A stretch of DNA of 64,000 nucleotides from Litoreibacter meonggei (GCF_003663885.1 NZ_RCCE01000005.1:124001-188000); one strand, 5' to 3'. Shown: positions 33,461 to 43,298, numbered from the stretch's first letter. Numbers and translations: made by a program. Notes: a model not told the origin generated them from the letters alone.

Positions 33461-35875
33461 ATGGCCGACGAGCAAGAAAAACAAGCTGAATACGGCGCAG
33501 ATTCTATTAAAGTTCTCAAAGGCTTAGAAGCTGTGCGAAAACGCCCGGGCATGTATATCGGTGACACCGATGACGGGTCAGGCTTGCATCACATGGTCTA
33601 CGAGGTCGTGGACAACGGAATTGATGAGGCATTAGCTGGTCACGCCGACGCAGTGAACGTAAAAATTCACGCTGACGGCTCTGTCTCGGTCAGCGACAAC
33701 GGGCGCGGGATTCCGGTAGGAATCCACGAGGAGGAGGGCGTGTCGGCGGCGGAAGTCATTATGACCCAGCTGCACGCCGGCGGTAAATTCGACAGCAACT
33801 CCTACAAAGTATCGGGTGGTCTGCACGGCGTGGGCGTGTCCGTGGTGAATGCGCTGTCGGACTGGTTGGAATTGCGCATTTGGCGCGAAGGCAAAGAACA
33901 TATTGCGCGCTTTGAAGGCGGCTTTACGGTGAAGCATCTTGAAGTTGTCGGCCCGACCGACCGCACAGGCACCGAAGTGCGCTTCATGGCATCGACCGAA
34001 ACCTTTTCGAACCTAGATTACGTCTTCGAAACGCTGGAAAAGCGTCTGCGGGAACTGGCGTTTCTGAACTCCGGCGTGCGCATCATTCTGGAGGATGAAC
34101 GCCCCGCCGAAGCCTTACGGACCGAGTTATTCTACGAAGGTGGTGTTAAAGAATTCGTGAAGTATCTGGACCGCTCCAAAACGTCGATCATGCCGGAACC
34201 GATCTATGTGGTTGGCGAAAAGGACGATATTGGCGTGGAAGTCGCGATGTGGTGGAACGACAGCTACAACGAGATGGTGCTACCGTTTACCAACAACATT
34301 CCCCAGCGCGATGGCGGCACCCATATGGCGGGCTTTCGTGGCGCGCTGACGCGGACGATCAACTCTTACGCGCAAACCTCCGGGATAGCGAAGAAAGAGA
34401 AGATTTCGTTTACCGGAGACGATGCCCGCGAAGGGCTCACCTGCGTGCTGTCGGTCAAAGTGCCGGACCCGAAATTCTCGTCCCAGACCAAGGACAAGCT
34501 GGTGTCATCCGAAGTGCGCCCGGCCGTCGAAGGACTGATGAACGAAAAACTGGCAGAGTGGTTCGAGGAGAACCCCAACGAGGCACGGATCATCGTGTCG
34601 AAGATCGTCGAGGCTGCTCAGGCCCGCGAGGCAGCCCGTAAGGCGCGCGACCTGACGCGGCGCAAAAACCCGATGGACATGAACTTCTTGTCGTCGAAAC
34701 TGAAAGACTGCTCCGACAAGGACCCATCCAAGACTGAAATCTTTCTTGTGGAGGGTGACTCGGCGGGTGGATCCGCCCAAACGGGACGGGATCGGCAGAC
34801 ACAGGCAATTCTGCCTCTGAAGGGTAAGATTCTGAACGTGGAGCGAGCGCGGTTCGACCGGATGCTGGGCAGCCAAGAGATCGGCAACATGGTAATGGCG
34901 CTTGGTACGGGGATCGGGCGCGACGAGTTCGATATCTCCAAGCTGCGCTACCACAAAATTGTTATTATGACGGATGCAGACGTGGATGGTGCGCACATCC
35001 GCACGCTGCTTCTGACGTTTTTCTACCGCCAGATGCCCGAACTGATCGAGCAAGGGCATCTGTATATTGCGCAGCCACCGCTTTACAAAGTGGCGCGTGG
35101 CCGGTCCGAAGTTTACCTGAAAGATCAAGCCTCTATGGAGGATTACCTGATCGAACAAGGCGTAGACGGTGCAGCGCTGAAGCTGGCAACGGGCGAGGAA
35201 ATCATAGGGCAGGACTTGCGACGCGTTATCGAAGAAGCCCGCACAGTGCGGCGCATCCTTCAAGCGTTCCCGACCCATTATCCGCAGCACATTCTGGAGC
35301 AATCCGCAATTGCGGGTGCGTTCGAAGCTGGTCAGGTCGACGGTGATTTGCAGGCCGTCGCCAACACCGTGGCCCAACGTCTGGACCTTATTGCACTAGA
35401 ATATGAAAAAGGCTGGCAAGGCCGTCCGACCCAAGACAAGGGCATTCGCCTATGGCGTGTTTTGCGCGGTGTGGACGAAGTACGTGTGCTGGACGGTGGC
35501 GTTCTACGCTCAGGCGAGGCACGACGCCTTGGTCAATTAACCAAAAGTCTGCAGGAAACCTACGGCAAGCCCGCAAAGCTGGTCCGTAAGGATCGCGAGC
35601 AGCCGGTTTATGGTCCGATCGACCTTCTGCAATCTATCCTCGAAGAAGGCGAAAAGGGCTTGTCCCTGCAACGCTACAAAGGTCTGGGCGAGATGAACCC
35701 CGGCCAACTGTGGGAAACCACCCTTGATCCCGATGCACGCACACTTCTGCAAGTGAAGGTTGAGGATATGGCGGAGGCCGACGACATATTCACCAAGCTG
35801 ATGGGAGACGTGGTCGAGCCACGCCGCGAGTTTATCCAAACCAACGCTTTGAGCGTCGAGAATTTGGACTTTTAG
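33461..35875 (+). CDS. gyrB: GyrB, DNA gyrase subunit B
   Basis: This 804-residue subunit carries the ATPase (GHKL) domain and TOPRIM domain of gyrase. Seen motifs are VRKRPGMYIGDTDDGSGLHH, EVVDNGIDEALAGHA, GGLHGVGVSVVNALS, the TOPRIM EGDSAGGSAQTGRDR and IVIMTDADVDGAHIRTLLL, and the C-terminal QRYKGLGEMNPGQLWETT. The start at ATG 33461 (MADEQEKQAEYGADSIK) is preferred over an upstream frame extension to 33392. Confidence 0.98.
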   Translation: MADEQEKQAEYGADSIKVLKGLEAVRKRPGMYIGDTDDGSGLHHMVYEVVDNGIDEALAGHADAVNVKIHADGSVSVSDNGRGIPVGIHEEEGVSAAEVIMTQLHAGGKFDSNSYKVSGGLHGVGVSVVNALSDWLELRIWREGKEHIARFEGGFTVKHLEVVGPTDRTGTEVRFMASTETFSNLDYVFETLEKRLRELAFLNSGVRIILEDERPAEALRTELFYEGGVKEFVKYLDRSKTSIMPEPIYVVGEKDDIGVEVAMWWNDSYNEMVLPFTNNIPQRDGGTHMAGFRGALTRTINSYAQTSGIAKKEKISFTGDDAREGLTCVLSVKVPDPKFSSQTKDKLVSSEVRPAVEGLMNEKLAEWFEENPNEARIIVSKIVEAAQAREAARKARDLTRRKNPMDMNFLSSKLKDCSDKDPSKTEIFLVEGDSAGGSAQTGRDRQTQAILPLKGKILNVERARFDRMLGSQEIGNMVMALGTGIGRDEFDISKLRYHKIVIMTDADVDGAHIRTLLLTFFYRQMPELIEQGHLYIAQPPLYKVARGRSEVYLKDQASMEDYLIEQGVDGAALKLATGEEIIGQDLRRVIEEARTVRRILQAFPTHYPQHILEQSAIAGAFEAGQVDGDLQAVANTVAQRLDLIALEYEKGWQGRPTQDKGIRLWRVLRGVDEVRVLDGGVLRSGEARRLGQLTKSLQETYGKPAKLVRKDREQPVYGPIDLLQSILEEGEKGLSLQRYKGLGEMNPGQLWETTLDPDARTLLQVKVEDMAEADDIFTKLMGDVVEPRREFIQTNALSVENLDF

Positions 35876-35884
35876 GTTTTGGGG

Positions 35885-35925
35885 GAGCGCTGGTTGGCAG
35901 AACTTTAGGTTAACCGGCGCTCTTT
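35885..35925 (+). terminator. Terminator of gyrB
   Basis: GAGCGCTGGTT (35885-35895) pairs with AACCGGCGCTC (35912-35922) with one G-T pair, followed by TTTATT. It ends at the convergent flgI stop and may serve both directions. Confidence 0.75.
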
Positions 35926-37024
35926 ATTGAACTATGAACTCAGCATGCAGGGCACCTGCCGCCTTAATGCTTTTTAGAATATCGATCATATCCATCGGCG
36001 TAACTCCGAGTGCGTTTAGGCCGGAGACTACGTCTTTCAGCGTCGTACCAGGCGCAATTTCGGCTAGCCCCGTTCCCGGATCCTCGGCGATGGCGGCCGT
36101 GCTGCGCGGCACCACCACGGTTTCTCCGTCGCTGAAGGGGCTTGGTTGAATGACGACCGGGGCTTCTTCAATGGTCAGTGTTAAATTGCCCTGCGCGACT
36201 GCGACTCTTGATATTCGGACGTTCTCGTCCATGACAATTGTGCCAGATCGTTGGTCAACCACAACACGCGCGCGCCGTTCGGGCTTGATGATGATGTTTT
36301 CGATCCGGCTCAGGACATGAGCCGGTGATCGCATTCCTGTCGCGTCTATATCCAACTGGACGGTGCCCGAATCCAACATCAACGCTACCGAACGGCCAAG
36401 AGCCGAGTTGATTGCCATTTCAATCTTTTCCGCCGTGGAAAAATCAGGGGTACGTAGCGCCATTCGCAAACTGGACAGCGTCGAGAACTCAAACTCGACT
36501 TCGCGCTCAATCCGGCCACCCGAGGGCACAATCCCTGAAGTTGGCACACCGTGTACGACACGAGCGGCATCACCCTCTGCAGCAATTCCGCCAGCAATGA
36601 CTGTGCCCTGAGCGACTACATAAACATCGCCATCTGCGGCGTTCAATGGTGTCATAATCAAAGTCCCGCCAAGCAGGCTTTTCGCATCTCCAATAGCCGA
36701 CACCGTAACGTCGACCTTGCTGCCCCGCCGGCTAAATGCCGGCAGGGTAGATGTCACTAGCACAGCAGCAACATTCTTTGGGCGAAACTGCTCTCCGCCG
36801 ACGTTTACCCCCAGCCTCTCCAGGATATTCACCATCATTTCTTCGGTAAACGGGGAATTCCGCAACCCGTCCCCCGTGCCGTTTAACCCGACGACCAAGC
36901 CATAGCCCACCAGATCGTTGCCCCGAACTCCGTCGAATTCGACGAGATCCTTCAGCCGAACGCTCGAAGCAGAGGCCAACGCTGGCAAAAAAGCCAATAT
37001 GACGAAGAGTGCTAAGCGGATCAT
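35924..37024 (-). CDS. flgI: FlgI flagellar P-ring protein
   Basis: This 366-residue periplasmic protein has a signal peptide (LALFVILAFLPALASAS) and the FlgI signatures RLKDLVEFDGVRGNDLVGYG and VVGLNGTGDGLRN, and ends TPMDMIDILKSIKAAGALHA. It is the last gene of the leftward flgE-flgK-flgL-flgI unit and needs FlgA (12720-13157) for assembly. Its start overlaps the flgL stop. Confidence 0.97.
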   Translation of the reverse strand: MIRLALFVILAFLPALASASSVRLKDLVEFDGVRGNDLVGYGLVVGLNGTGDGLRNSPFTEEMMVNILERLGVNVGGEQFRPKNVAAVLVTSTLPAFSRRGSKVDVTVSAIGDAKSLLGGTLIMTPLNAADGDVYVVAQGTVIAGGIAAEGDAARVVHGVPTSGIVPSGGRIEREVEFEFSTLSSLRMALRTPDFSTAEKIEMAINSALGRSVALMLDSGTVQLDIDATGMRSPAHVLSRIENIIIKPERRARVVVDQRSGTIVMDENVRISRVAVAQGNLTLTIEEAPVVIQPSPFSDGETVVVPRSTAAIAEDPGTGLAEIAPGTTLKDVVSGLNALGVTPMDMIDILKSIKAAGALHAEFIVQ

Positions 37025-38031
37025 CTCAAATAATCCGACAATCGAAGTTGGGACGTACGGGCGGTCAGGACGTAGAGCGTCTCTATCTGGAACTGCACGG
37101 CTTCCAACGCACTTGCTGTCTCGTAAGGGTCCGCTGATGTAATTTTTGAGCGGGCCATTTCTAAAATACCACGCTCGACACGACCCGCAACATCCGCATC
37201 CGTAAGCAGGTTTTCGGAGACACCCGTATCGCGTTGCATCCCGATCAGCGCCTGCTCGGACGCGATCAAACCCTGCCCTGCCTGCGAAAGCACGTTTCGC
37301 TTCTCTGCCTGCGTAACCGTGATGACGCCTTCGGAGATAGCGGTCGCAATTGCCAAATCCTGCAAGATTGCGCGGAAGGCCGGGTCGTCGCCTTTCAATG
37401 GCAGGTCGATCCGGCGCTGCTCCGAAATGGCGATACCTGATTGTGGCCGGGTGCTGCCACCATAAGCAAGCGTCTCGAAACCACCGCCGCTATCGTGGAA
37501 CCATGCGCTGACCTGTGTGGTGAAGTCGGTGACATCCGTCGCAACTGTCGCGATTGCATTGATGTGCGACATGATTTCGTCAGCCTCGATAAGTGGCTTC
37601 TGTCCGGTTGCAACGCCTGCAAACAAAAACTGCCCTGACACCTGAGTGTTTAGGTAAGACACAACTTGGCTTAATCGTCCCGAGGCACTGGCAAGTTTTG
37701 CGTCCAGAACATCCGGCTGCTCCAACGATGCTGCGGCTGTTAGGTCGGTACCGAAAGTGGAGATGGTGTTTTGCATCGCGGCCAAGCTGGTTTGCATCCC
37801 AGAGACGCGCAGTTGCAGATCGGATCGCCCTGAGGCAAAGCCATCCAGCCTCGTCAGAGTACGCTCCAATCCCGCCAGCGGGCCGAAATCCCCACGGACA
37901 TGGCTGCTGAGGTTTTGTCGATCTCCGGTTGTTAACTCGGTCGTCAGTCGCGCCAGAGTCGTTTTTAGTCCTGCTCCCTGCCGGCGTAGCATCATGTTTT
38001 GGCCGAGATCACTTAGACTGCCATAGTTCAT
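37021..38031 (-). CDS. flgL: FlgL hook-filament junction protein
   Basis: This 336-residue protein belongs to the flagellin/FlgL family, with a flagellin-like N-terminus (LGQNMMLRRQGAGLKTTLAR, LTTELTTGD) and C-terminus (ALEAVQFQIETLYVLTARTS). Its position between flgK and flgI, with 1-4 nt junctions, supports FlgL. Confidence 0.92.
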   Translation of the reverse strand: MNYGSLSDLGQNMMLRRQGAGLKTTLARLTTELTTGDRQNLSSHVRGDFGPLAGLERTLTRLDGFASGRSDLQLRVSGMQTSLAAMQNTISTFGTDLTAAASLEQPDVLDAKLASASGRLSQVVSYLNTQVSGQFLFAGVATGQKPLIEADEIMSHINAIATVATDVTDFTTQVSAWFHDSGGGFETLAYGGSTRPQSGIAISEQRRIDLPLKGDDPAFRAILQDLAIATAISEGVITVTQAEKRNVLSQAGQGLIASEQALIGMQRDTGVSENLLTDADVAGRVERGILEMARSKITSADPYETASALEAVQFQIETLYVLTARTSQLRLSDYLR

Positions 38032-38032
38032 C

Positions 38033-39481
38033 TTATATCCTCAGCAATGATTGAAGCATTTCGTCGACCGCCTGAATGATCTTGGCGTTTGCCGCGTAGT
38101 TCCGCTCGATCAGCAACAGTTTTTGCATCTCTTGGTCTGTGTCGACGCCACCGGCTTGCTCTACGTCCCGAAATGCCTGAACACGCATAGCTTGAAAGCT
38201 TTGGCGTTGCTCGGAGGCATGCCGTTCCTGTCCGACTTGAGACAGAAAATCACCAATCAGGGCGGAGCTTGATCTCGCGCCGGCAAACACTCCGCTTACC
38301 GGCAACCGGCCGCTTGAAAACACTTGCTCGTAGGCGTTCAGCAGCGTGTTGTCAGACGCAGCACCTTGGACGGCGGCATTTATCCCGTCGCGCAACCGCC
38401 ACGGGGCGTTGCCTGTCGAGGACTGAATCGCCGAGTTCACGGAAAGTCTGGAGGCAAGTCCAGCTTCGGCCAGCGGATTTAAAGCGCCGTCCGCGTCGGT
38501 AAACAGCCCTACCTGCCCGGGTAGCAACGTCGTGTCTGCCTCTGCTGCGCGGATCATCAGATCGCGCGACAAAGCATCCAAATTTGCCTGAACTGCGGGA
38601 ATATCTTGATCGCGAAGGGCGAATGACGCCGCCAAAGAGCCGCCGGAAACAGCCTCAATGGCTGAGCCGCTAACGCTGGACGCCCCGAAGATTTGAAGAC
38701 TGGACAGCGCACCGCTGGACAAGGTCATATCTGGTGTGATCACGCCGGTCGGGTTGAATTCGAACTGCGCGGCTTGATAATCAACGAGCGTCGTCCCGTT
38801 GGGCGTAACCAGCGCGATCTGCCCATAGTCACGACTGACCGCCTGAACGGGAACGATAGAACTAATGGTATCTACAATCGCTTGGCGTTGATCCATCAAG
38901 CCTGATGGATCTCCTCCTGAGTTCACTTGTCCGCGGATTTCTCGGTTCAGCCTGTCAACATCCGTCAACGCAGAATTCAACTGAACGACCTGCGCTCCGA
39001 TTGAGCTGTCTGCGACCTCGCGCGCACTAAGCAGCCGCTCAGAAATCTCGTTAATCTTCGCAGTCAAACCCGTCGCGCTATCGACAACCGCACTTAGACG
39101 AGAGTTGCTCGAAGGCGTAGCTGACGCAGCGATCAGGCTTTGGTCAAACCTGTCCATGTATCCAGACAGGGACGAGGCCACATCCGGAGTGCCAATGGCC
39201 TTCTCAACAGATAGGAAAAAGCTGGCGCGAGTGTCGTGGTAACCAAGCTCCGCTTGCGCCAGGCGGCGATCCGCGATGGCGGTTTGGTTCACGACCCGCT
39301 CAACCCCCGAAATCTGCACACCCGCACCTTGGCCACCGACAGTTGCCGCGCCAAGAGACAGCTCCCGGCGCCCGTAGCTTTCGGTCATGGCGTTCGCGAC
39401 ATTAGCAGACACAAGTTCCGCCGCACGTGACACCGCCGTTAAACCGGAGACCGCATTGGACAGAGACGCAGAAAGGCTCAT
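38033..39481 (-). CDS. flgK: FlgK hook-associated protein 1
   Basis: This 482-residue protein has the FlgK N-terminus (LSASLSNAVSGLTAVSRAAE, VSANVANAMTESYGRR), the segment VNQTAIADRRLAQAEL and the C-terminus (LIERNYAANAKIIQAVDEML). It joins hook to filament with FlgL. It follows flgE after 20 nt. Confidence 0.96.
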   Translation of the reverse strand: MSLSASLSNAVSGLTAVSRAAELVSANVANAMTESYGRRELSLGAATVGGQGAGVQISGVERVVNQTAIADRRLAQAELGYHDTRASFFLSVEKAIGTPDVASSLSGYMDRFDQSLIAASATPSSNSRLSAVVDSATGLTAKINEISERLLSAREVADSSIGAQVVQLNSALTDVDRLNREIRGQVNSGGDPSGLMDQRQAIVDTISSIVPVQAVSRDYGQIALVTPNGTTLVDYQAAQFEFNPTGVITPDMTLSSGALSSLQIFGASSVSGSAIEAVSGGSLAASFALRDQDIPAVQANLDALSRDLMIRAAEADTTLLPGQVGLFTDADGALNPLAEAGLASRLSVNSAIQSSTGNAPWRLRDGINAAVQGAASDNTLLNAYEQVFSSGRLPVSGVFAGARSSSALIGDFLSQVGQERHASEQRQSFQAMRVQAFRDVEQAGGVDTDQEMQKLLLIERNYAANAKIIQAVDEMLQSLLRI

Positions 39482-39501
39482 TCGGGAATCCTTACTCTAG
39501 A

Positions 39502-40809
39502 TTAGCGTTTTATATTGGTGGTTTCCTGCAACATCTCGTCCACTGTCTGGATGACCTTGGCGTTGGAGGAATAAGCCCGCTGCGTTTGGATCAATGCGGT
39601 CAGCTCGCCTGCTACATCAGTTGTGGATTCCTCAAGTGCGTAGCCAAGAATGTCACCGGTCGGACCATCGCCTGCATCCCAGAGGAAGAACGACCCACTG
39701 CCGTTTGACGGGACATAGGTTTGGTTATCCATGGCGGTCAACCCGTTCGGATTCGGAAGATCCACAAGCGGGATTTGGTAAATTGTGCGGGTAATCCCGA
39801 TATCAAAGGTCGCCTGAACGTAGCCGTTCGCATCCACGTCAACCGAGGTCATGTTACCAACAGGTGAGCCGTCTTTCGTAATCTGTGTTGGGGCAAAACT
39901 ATCTGATAGCTGTGTCACGCCTGTACCAGATCCCAACTCGCCAATGGTGATATCAAGCGGTCCGCCATCAAGCGTCACCGGAAAGCTGCCAGTTAACGGA
40001 TCGTAGTTCCCACCGACTGCAGACGTGCGCACAACTCCCGCCAAAGTGCCCCCGCTGCCGCGCGTGTCATCAAAGGTCAACGTGTACTCGCCTACTACTG
40101 CCCCACCGCTGGCAGAATCTCGCATTTCCATTGTCCATTGATTGGAGGCGCCAGAGACAGGAACGACGGGCGTATAAGTCACGAACAGGTTTTGCGAGGT
40201 GCCCAAATTGTCAAAATACTCAACTGACAACTCCAGTGAATCACCACTTGCACCAGCTTCCGTTTCAGTCGCAGGCAAGTTCACCCCAAGGCCCATTCGG
40301 GTCGTCGGCTCCCCTGCGAACTGGTTGACGTTGATCTGGATCGGTCGAAGCCCATCTGCCGTATCGCGCGGGAATGTCGGAACAGTCCCGTCAGAGTCAG
40401 CTGGCCAACCCATTAGGACCATGCCTGTATCTGTGGTCAGGAACCCTTGTGAATCAGTGCGGAACGACCCCGTCGTCGCCAGTCGAAACGGGATATCGCC
40501 ACCTTGCAGGTTTACCGCAGATTCCGTTGTGATCGGCAGGAAGCCGCGACCACGAACCGCTAGATCAGTTGAATTCGTGGTCGTCAGAAGCGCCCCCGCC
40601 TGATCAATCAGGCGCTGAGAGGTCACGCGAACACCTCCTGCGGAGTAGCTGCCCTGACTGTTTGAGATAACCATCGAGTGGAACTCGGTTTCGGCACGCT
40701 TGTAGCCATTCGTTCCAGAATTCGCGATATTGTCGGAAATTGTCGACAGACGGCTTGCGTTGGCAGCCAGACCCGCGACGCCGGCATTGAGTGAAGAGGA
40801 AATCGTCAT
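39502..40809 (-). CDS. flgE: FlgE flagellar hook protein
   Basis: This 435-residue hook subunit starts at the ATG at 40809 (MTISSSLNAGVAGLAANASR, followed by LSTISDNIANSGTNGYKRAE). The C-terminus LTALIQTQRAYSSNAKVIQT is typical. The frame extends 13 codons upstream, but the standard N-terminus fixes the start. It is the first gene of the second flagellar block. Confidence 0.97.
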   Translation of the reverse strand: MTISSSLNAGVAGLAANASRLSTISDNIANSGTNGYKRAETEFHSMVISNSQGSYSAGGVRVTSQRLIDQAGALLTTTNSTDLAVRGRGFLPITTESAVNLQGGDIPFRLATTGSFRTDSQGFLTTDTGMVLMGWPADSDGTVPTFPRDTADGLRPIQINVNQFAGEPTTRMGLGVNLPATETEAGASGDSLELSVEYFDNLGTSQNLFVTYTPVVPVSGASNQWTMEMRDSASGGAVVGEYTLTFDDTRGSGGTLAGVVRTSAVGGNYDPLTGSFPVTLDGGPLDITIGELGSGTGVTQLSDSFAPTQITKDGSPVGNMTSVDVDANGYVQATFDIGITRTIYQIPLVDLPNPNGLTAMDNQTYVPSNGSGSFFLWDAGDGPTGDILGYALEESTTDVAGELTALIQTQRAYSSNAKVIQTVDEMLQETTNIKR

Positions 40810-40860
40810 AATGCGCCTTTCTGAAGCATTCGTCTTGTGGGTCACCATGCGGTCGGGGCC

Positions 40861-40875
40861 TTAACATCGCGCTAA
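40861..40875 (-). promoter_or_regulatory. CtrA-like box upstream of flgE
   Basis: TTAACATCGCGCTAA matches TTAA-N7-TTAA with one mismatch and is followed by C, as in the CtrA consensus. It lies about 50 nt upstream of flgE. Pattern match only. Confidence 0.38.
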
Positions 40876-40906
40876 CAGATAAAATTGGACCTAGATTGGT
40901 CAGTTA

Positions 40907-41725
40907 TCAGCGCATCGAGCGCAGCAAAGTCACCTCAAGCCGATTGTTTCGAGGTGCCATCGGGTTATTAAGCAAGGGCTTGCTTTGGCCATAACCCGTC
41001 AGACGCTCGAACCGGTGCGGGTCCATGCCGTGGCCATCCATCAGGTCACGAGTCACATGCGCGCGATTAGTCGTCTCGTCCCATGCCGGGTTATCTATCA
41101 ACACGCTTGGATAGGCTCTCGAATGGCTGGAGATCGCAACGCGGTTGGTAACGGTCGAGAACACATCCACCAGCATCTTCGATATCTCGCGCATCACCGC
41201 AGTTGGTTGACCCGATTTCGGATCAAACAAAGGGGCCCCCTCAAGGTCGAATATCTCAACCACCAAGCCTTCGTCGGTGACGTCAGTAATGATGTGTTCG
41301 AGGGCGAGTTCCTTGATCAGGCTGTCGCCGCCTTTCCCCAGAATACCGGTTGCAAGCTTCGCTAACTTGGCCTGATCTTCCGCTGCCAACGCACCGTCAG
41401 GGGAGTTTTTCGATATTGGCGCGTTGGGCAACCCTCCCTGCCCTGATTGCGGCAAACGGGTTTGCACAATAAGGGAGTCCCCGCCGAAAGCACCCGCTCC
41501 GCCGCCAGATACGCGCGCCACGGCGATCGTAGGGGTGAAGTAGTCTGCCAGACCTTTGCGTTGCTTTTCTGTCGTGGCATTCAGCAGCCACATCAGCATG
41601 AAAAACGCCATCATCGCCGTTACAAAGTCGGCATACGCAACCTTCCACGCGCCGCCGTGATGCCCACCACCACTGATAACTTTCTTGCGTTTGATGATAA
41701 TCGGCCGAACGGCTTTGTCGCTCAT
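40907..41725 (-). CDS. motB: MotB flagellar stator protein
   Basis: MotB anchors MotA to peptidoglycan and carries the proton-binding aspartate. The ATG at 41725 gives 272 residues with the plug/membrane segment AWKVAYADFVTAMMAFFMLM, which contains the essential Asp, and a C-terminal OmpA-like domain ending RFERLTGYGQSKPLLNN and RNNRLEVTLLRSM. The frame extends 21 codons further upstream, but GAGGACC precedes the chosen ATG. motB is separated from motA by the whole replication block. Confidence 0.95.
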   Translation of the reverse strand: MSDKAVRPIIIKRKKVISGGGHHGGAWKVAYADFVTAMMAFFMLMWLLNATTEKQRKGLADYFTPTIAVARVSGGGAGAFGGDSLIVQTRLPQSGQGGLPNAPISKNSPDGALAAEDQAKLAKLATGILGKGGDSLIKELALEHIITDVTDEGLVVEIFDLEGAPLFDPKSGQPTAVMREISKMLVDVFSTVTNRVAISSHSRAYPSVLIDNPAWDETTNRAHVTRDLMDGHGMDPHRFERLTGYGQSKPLLNNPMAPRNNRLEVTLLRSMR

Positions 41726-41813
41726 GATGGTCCTCGCAGAATGTTGCGGGTGGACTAAAGCAGGTGCGGCTAAAATGTCGGTTAACAACTAAAATTGTAT
41801 CGGGATTTCGCGG

Positions 41814-42236
41814 TTATCCTCTGGCACGATCCAACAACAGTGAGGTCTCGCTGCCCGTCACCCCTTGCACTTCGCGTACTTGACGCAAGACACGGTCAAA
41901 ATCCGGTAGGCTGACGGTTTCAATTTGTGCGACCAGATCCCAGACGCCATTCGTCGTGTGCAAATCCACGATCTCGGGCATACGCTTAAGCTGCCTGATG
42001 ACCGAAGCGGTTTGCGCGCCTTTAACCTCGATCATCATGATCGCGTGGATCAAATCATCGAACCCGACCTGACCCAGTTCGATGGTGAAACGCCGGATCG
42101 TGCCGTCACGGCGCATACGATCCAAACGGGTCTGTACGGTCACGCGCGATACTTCAAGTATACCCGCCAAGGTTGTCACCGAAGCCCTGCCATCTTGTTT
42201 GAGAAGCGCGACTAGTTTTTGATCTGTTGTGTCCAT
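41814..42236 (-). CDS. Lrp/AsnC family transcriptional regulator
   Basis: This 140-residue protein has an N-terminal helix-turn-helix (DQKLVALLKQDGRASVTTLA, then VSRVTVQTRLDRMRRDG) and a C-terminal RAM effector domain (VRQVREVQGVTGSETSLLLD). It is divergent from arginase and ornithine cyclodeaminase, so it probably activates them in response to arginine or ornithine, as Lrp-type regulators do in such loci. The 132-nt AT-rich gap would hold its sites. Confidence 0.93.
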   Translation of the reverse strand: MDTTDQKLVALLKQDGRASVTTLAGILEVSRVTVQTRLDRMRRDGTIRRFTIELGQVGFDDLIHAIMMIEVKGAQTASVIRQLKRMPEIVDLHTTNGVWDLVAQIETVSLPDFDRVLRQVREVQGVTGSETSLLLDRARG

Positions 42237-42368
42237 ACACTACAAATACACGACAAATTATAAAACGAACATAACATTATGATAAATTAAATATCCATAT
42301 TTGCCATACTGATTATCGCATATGTCAGATCACCCAACTACTCTACGGCAACCCTTCAGGAGAGCGAA

Positions 42369-43298
42369 ATGACCTCGAAATCATGCACACTTATTGGCGC
42401 GCCCGTGCAATCCGGTGCCAGCCAACCCGGTTGCGTCATGGGACCAGATGCGTTTCGCACGGCCCGTTTGGCAGAAACCCTGGGTGATCTGGGCCACAGC
42501 GTCCGCGACATCGGCAACGTCACTGCAAGCGATTTGCCAGACGTGACCCACGCCAACGGGGCCATTCACGATCTGGCGCAGACCGTCGCGTGGGCGAAAG
42601 CTCTGGAGAGCGCCGCGTTTGATGCCGCTCAAAGCTCCGACATGCCCATTTTTCTGGGCGGTGATCATAGCCTGTCCATCGGAACCGTACCCGGCATCGC
42701 GCGCCACTGGGCGTCGAAAGACCGCCCGCTCTTCGTGCTGTGGCTGGATGCACACCCGGACTTTCACACGCTAGACTCGACAAGCAGCGGCAACCTGCAC
42801 GGCACCCCTGTCGCGTATTTCAGCGGGCTTCCGGACTTCGACGTCTACCCGCCGCTGGCGGCACCTGTCGATCCGGCGAACCTGTGCATGCTGGGCATCC
42901 GCTCGGTCGACCCAGCAGAAAACGCCGCACTGGCGGAGCGCGAGGTGGATGTCAGCGACATGCGCGCGATTGACGAGCATGGCATAGCCGCCCCGTTGCG
43001 TGCGTTCCTAGAGCGCGTACGCAAAGCCGACGGCGCATTGCATGTGTCGCTTGATGTGGACTTTCTTGAGCCATCCATCGCCCCCGCCGTCGGCACCACC
43101 GTGCCCGGAGGTGCCACTTTCCGCGAGGCGCATCTGGTGATGGAAATGCTCTGCGACAGCGGGCTGGTGACCTCGCTTGATATGGTCGAGCTGAACCCGT
43201 TCCTCGACGAACGCGGCCGCACCGCCAGCCTTATGGTCGACCTCTGCGCCAGCCTAATGGGCCGCAAGGTTCTTGACCGCCAGACAAAACGCTTCTGA
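42369..43298 (+). CDS. rocF: Arginase
   Basis: This 309-residue ureohydrolase splits arginine to ornithine and urea. It has the manganese-binding motifs GGDHSLSIGTVPG, WLDAHPDFHT and SLDVDFLEPSIAPAVGT. The N-terminus LIGAPVQSGASQPGCVMGPD is typical of arginase rather than agmatinase. It is followed by ornithine cyclodeaminase after 11 nt, forming an arginine-to-proline route. Confidence 0.96.
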   Translation: MTSKSCTLIGAPVQSGASQPGCVMGPDAFRTARLAETLGDLGHSVRDIGNVTASDLPDVTHANGAIHDLAQTVAWAKALESAAFDAAQSSDMPIFLGGDHSLSIGTVPGIARHWASKDRPLFVLWLDAHPDFHTLDSTSSGNLHGTPVAYFSGLPDFDVYPPLAAPVDPANLCMLGIRSVDPAENAALAEREVDVSDMRAIDEHGIAAPLRAFLERVRKADGALHVSLDVDFLEPSIAPAVGTTVPGGATFREAHLVMEMLCDSGLVTSLDMVELNPFLDERGRTASLMVDLCASLMGRKVLDRQTKRF

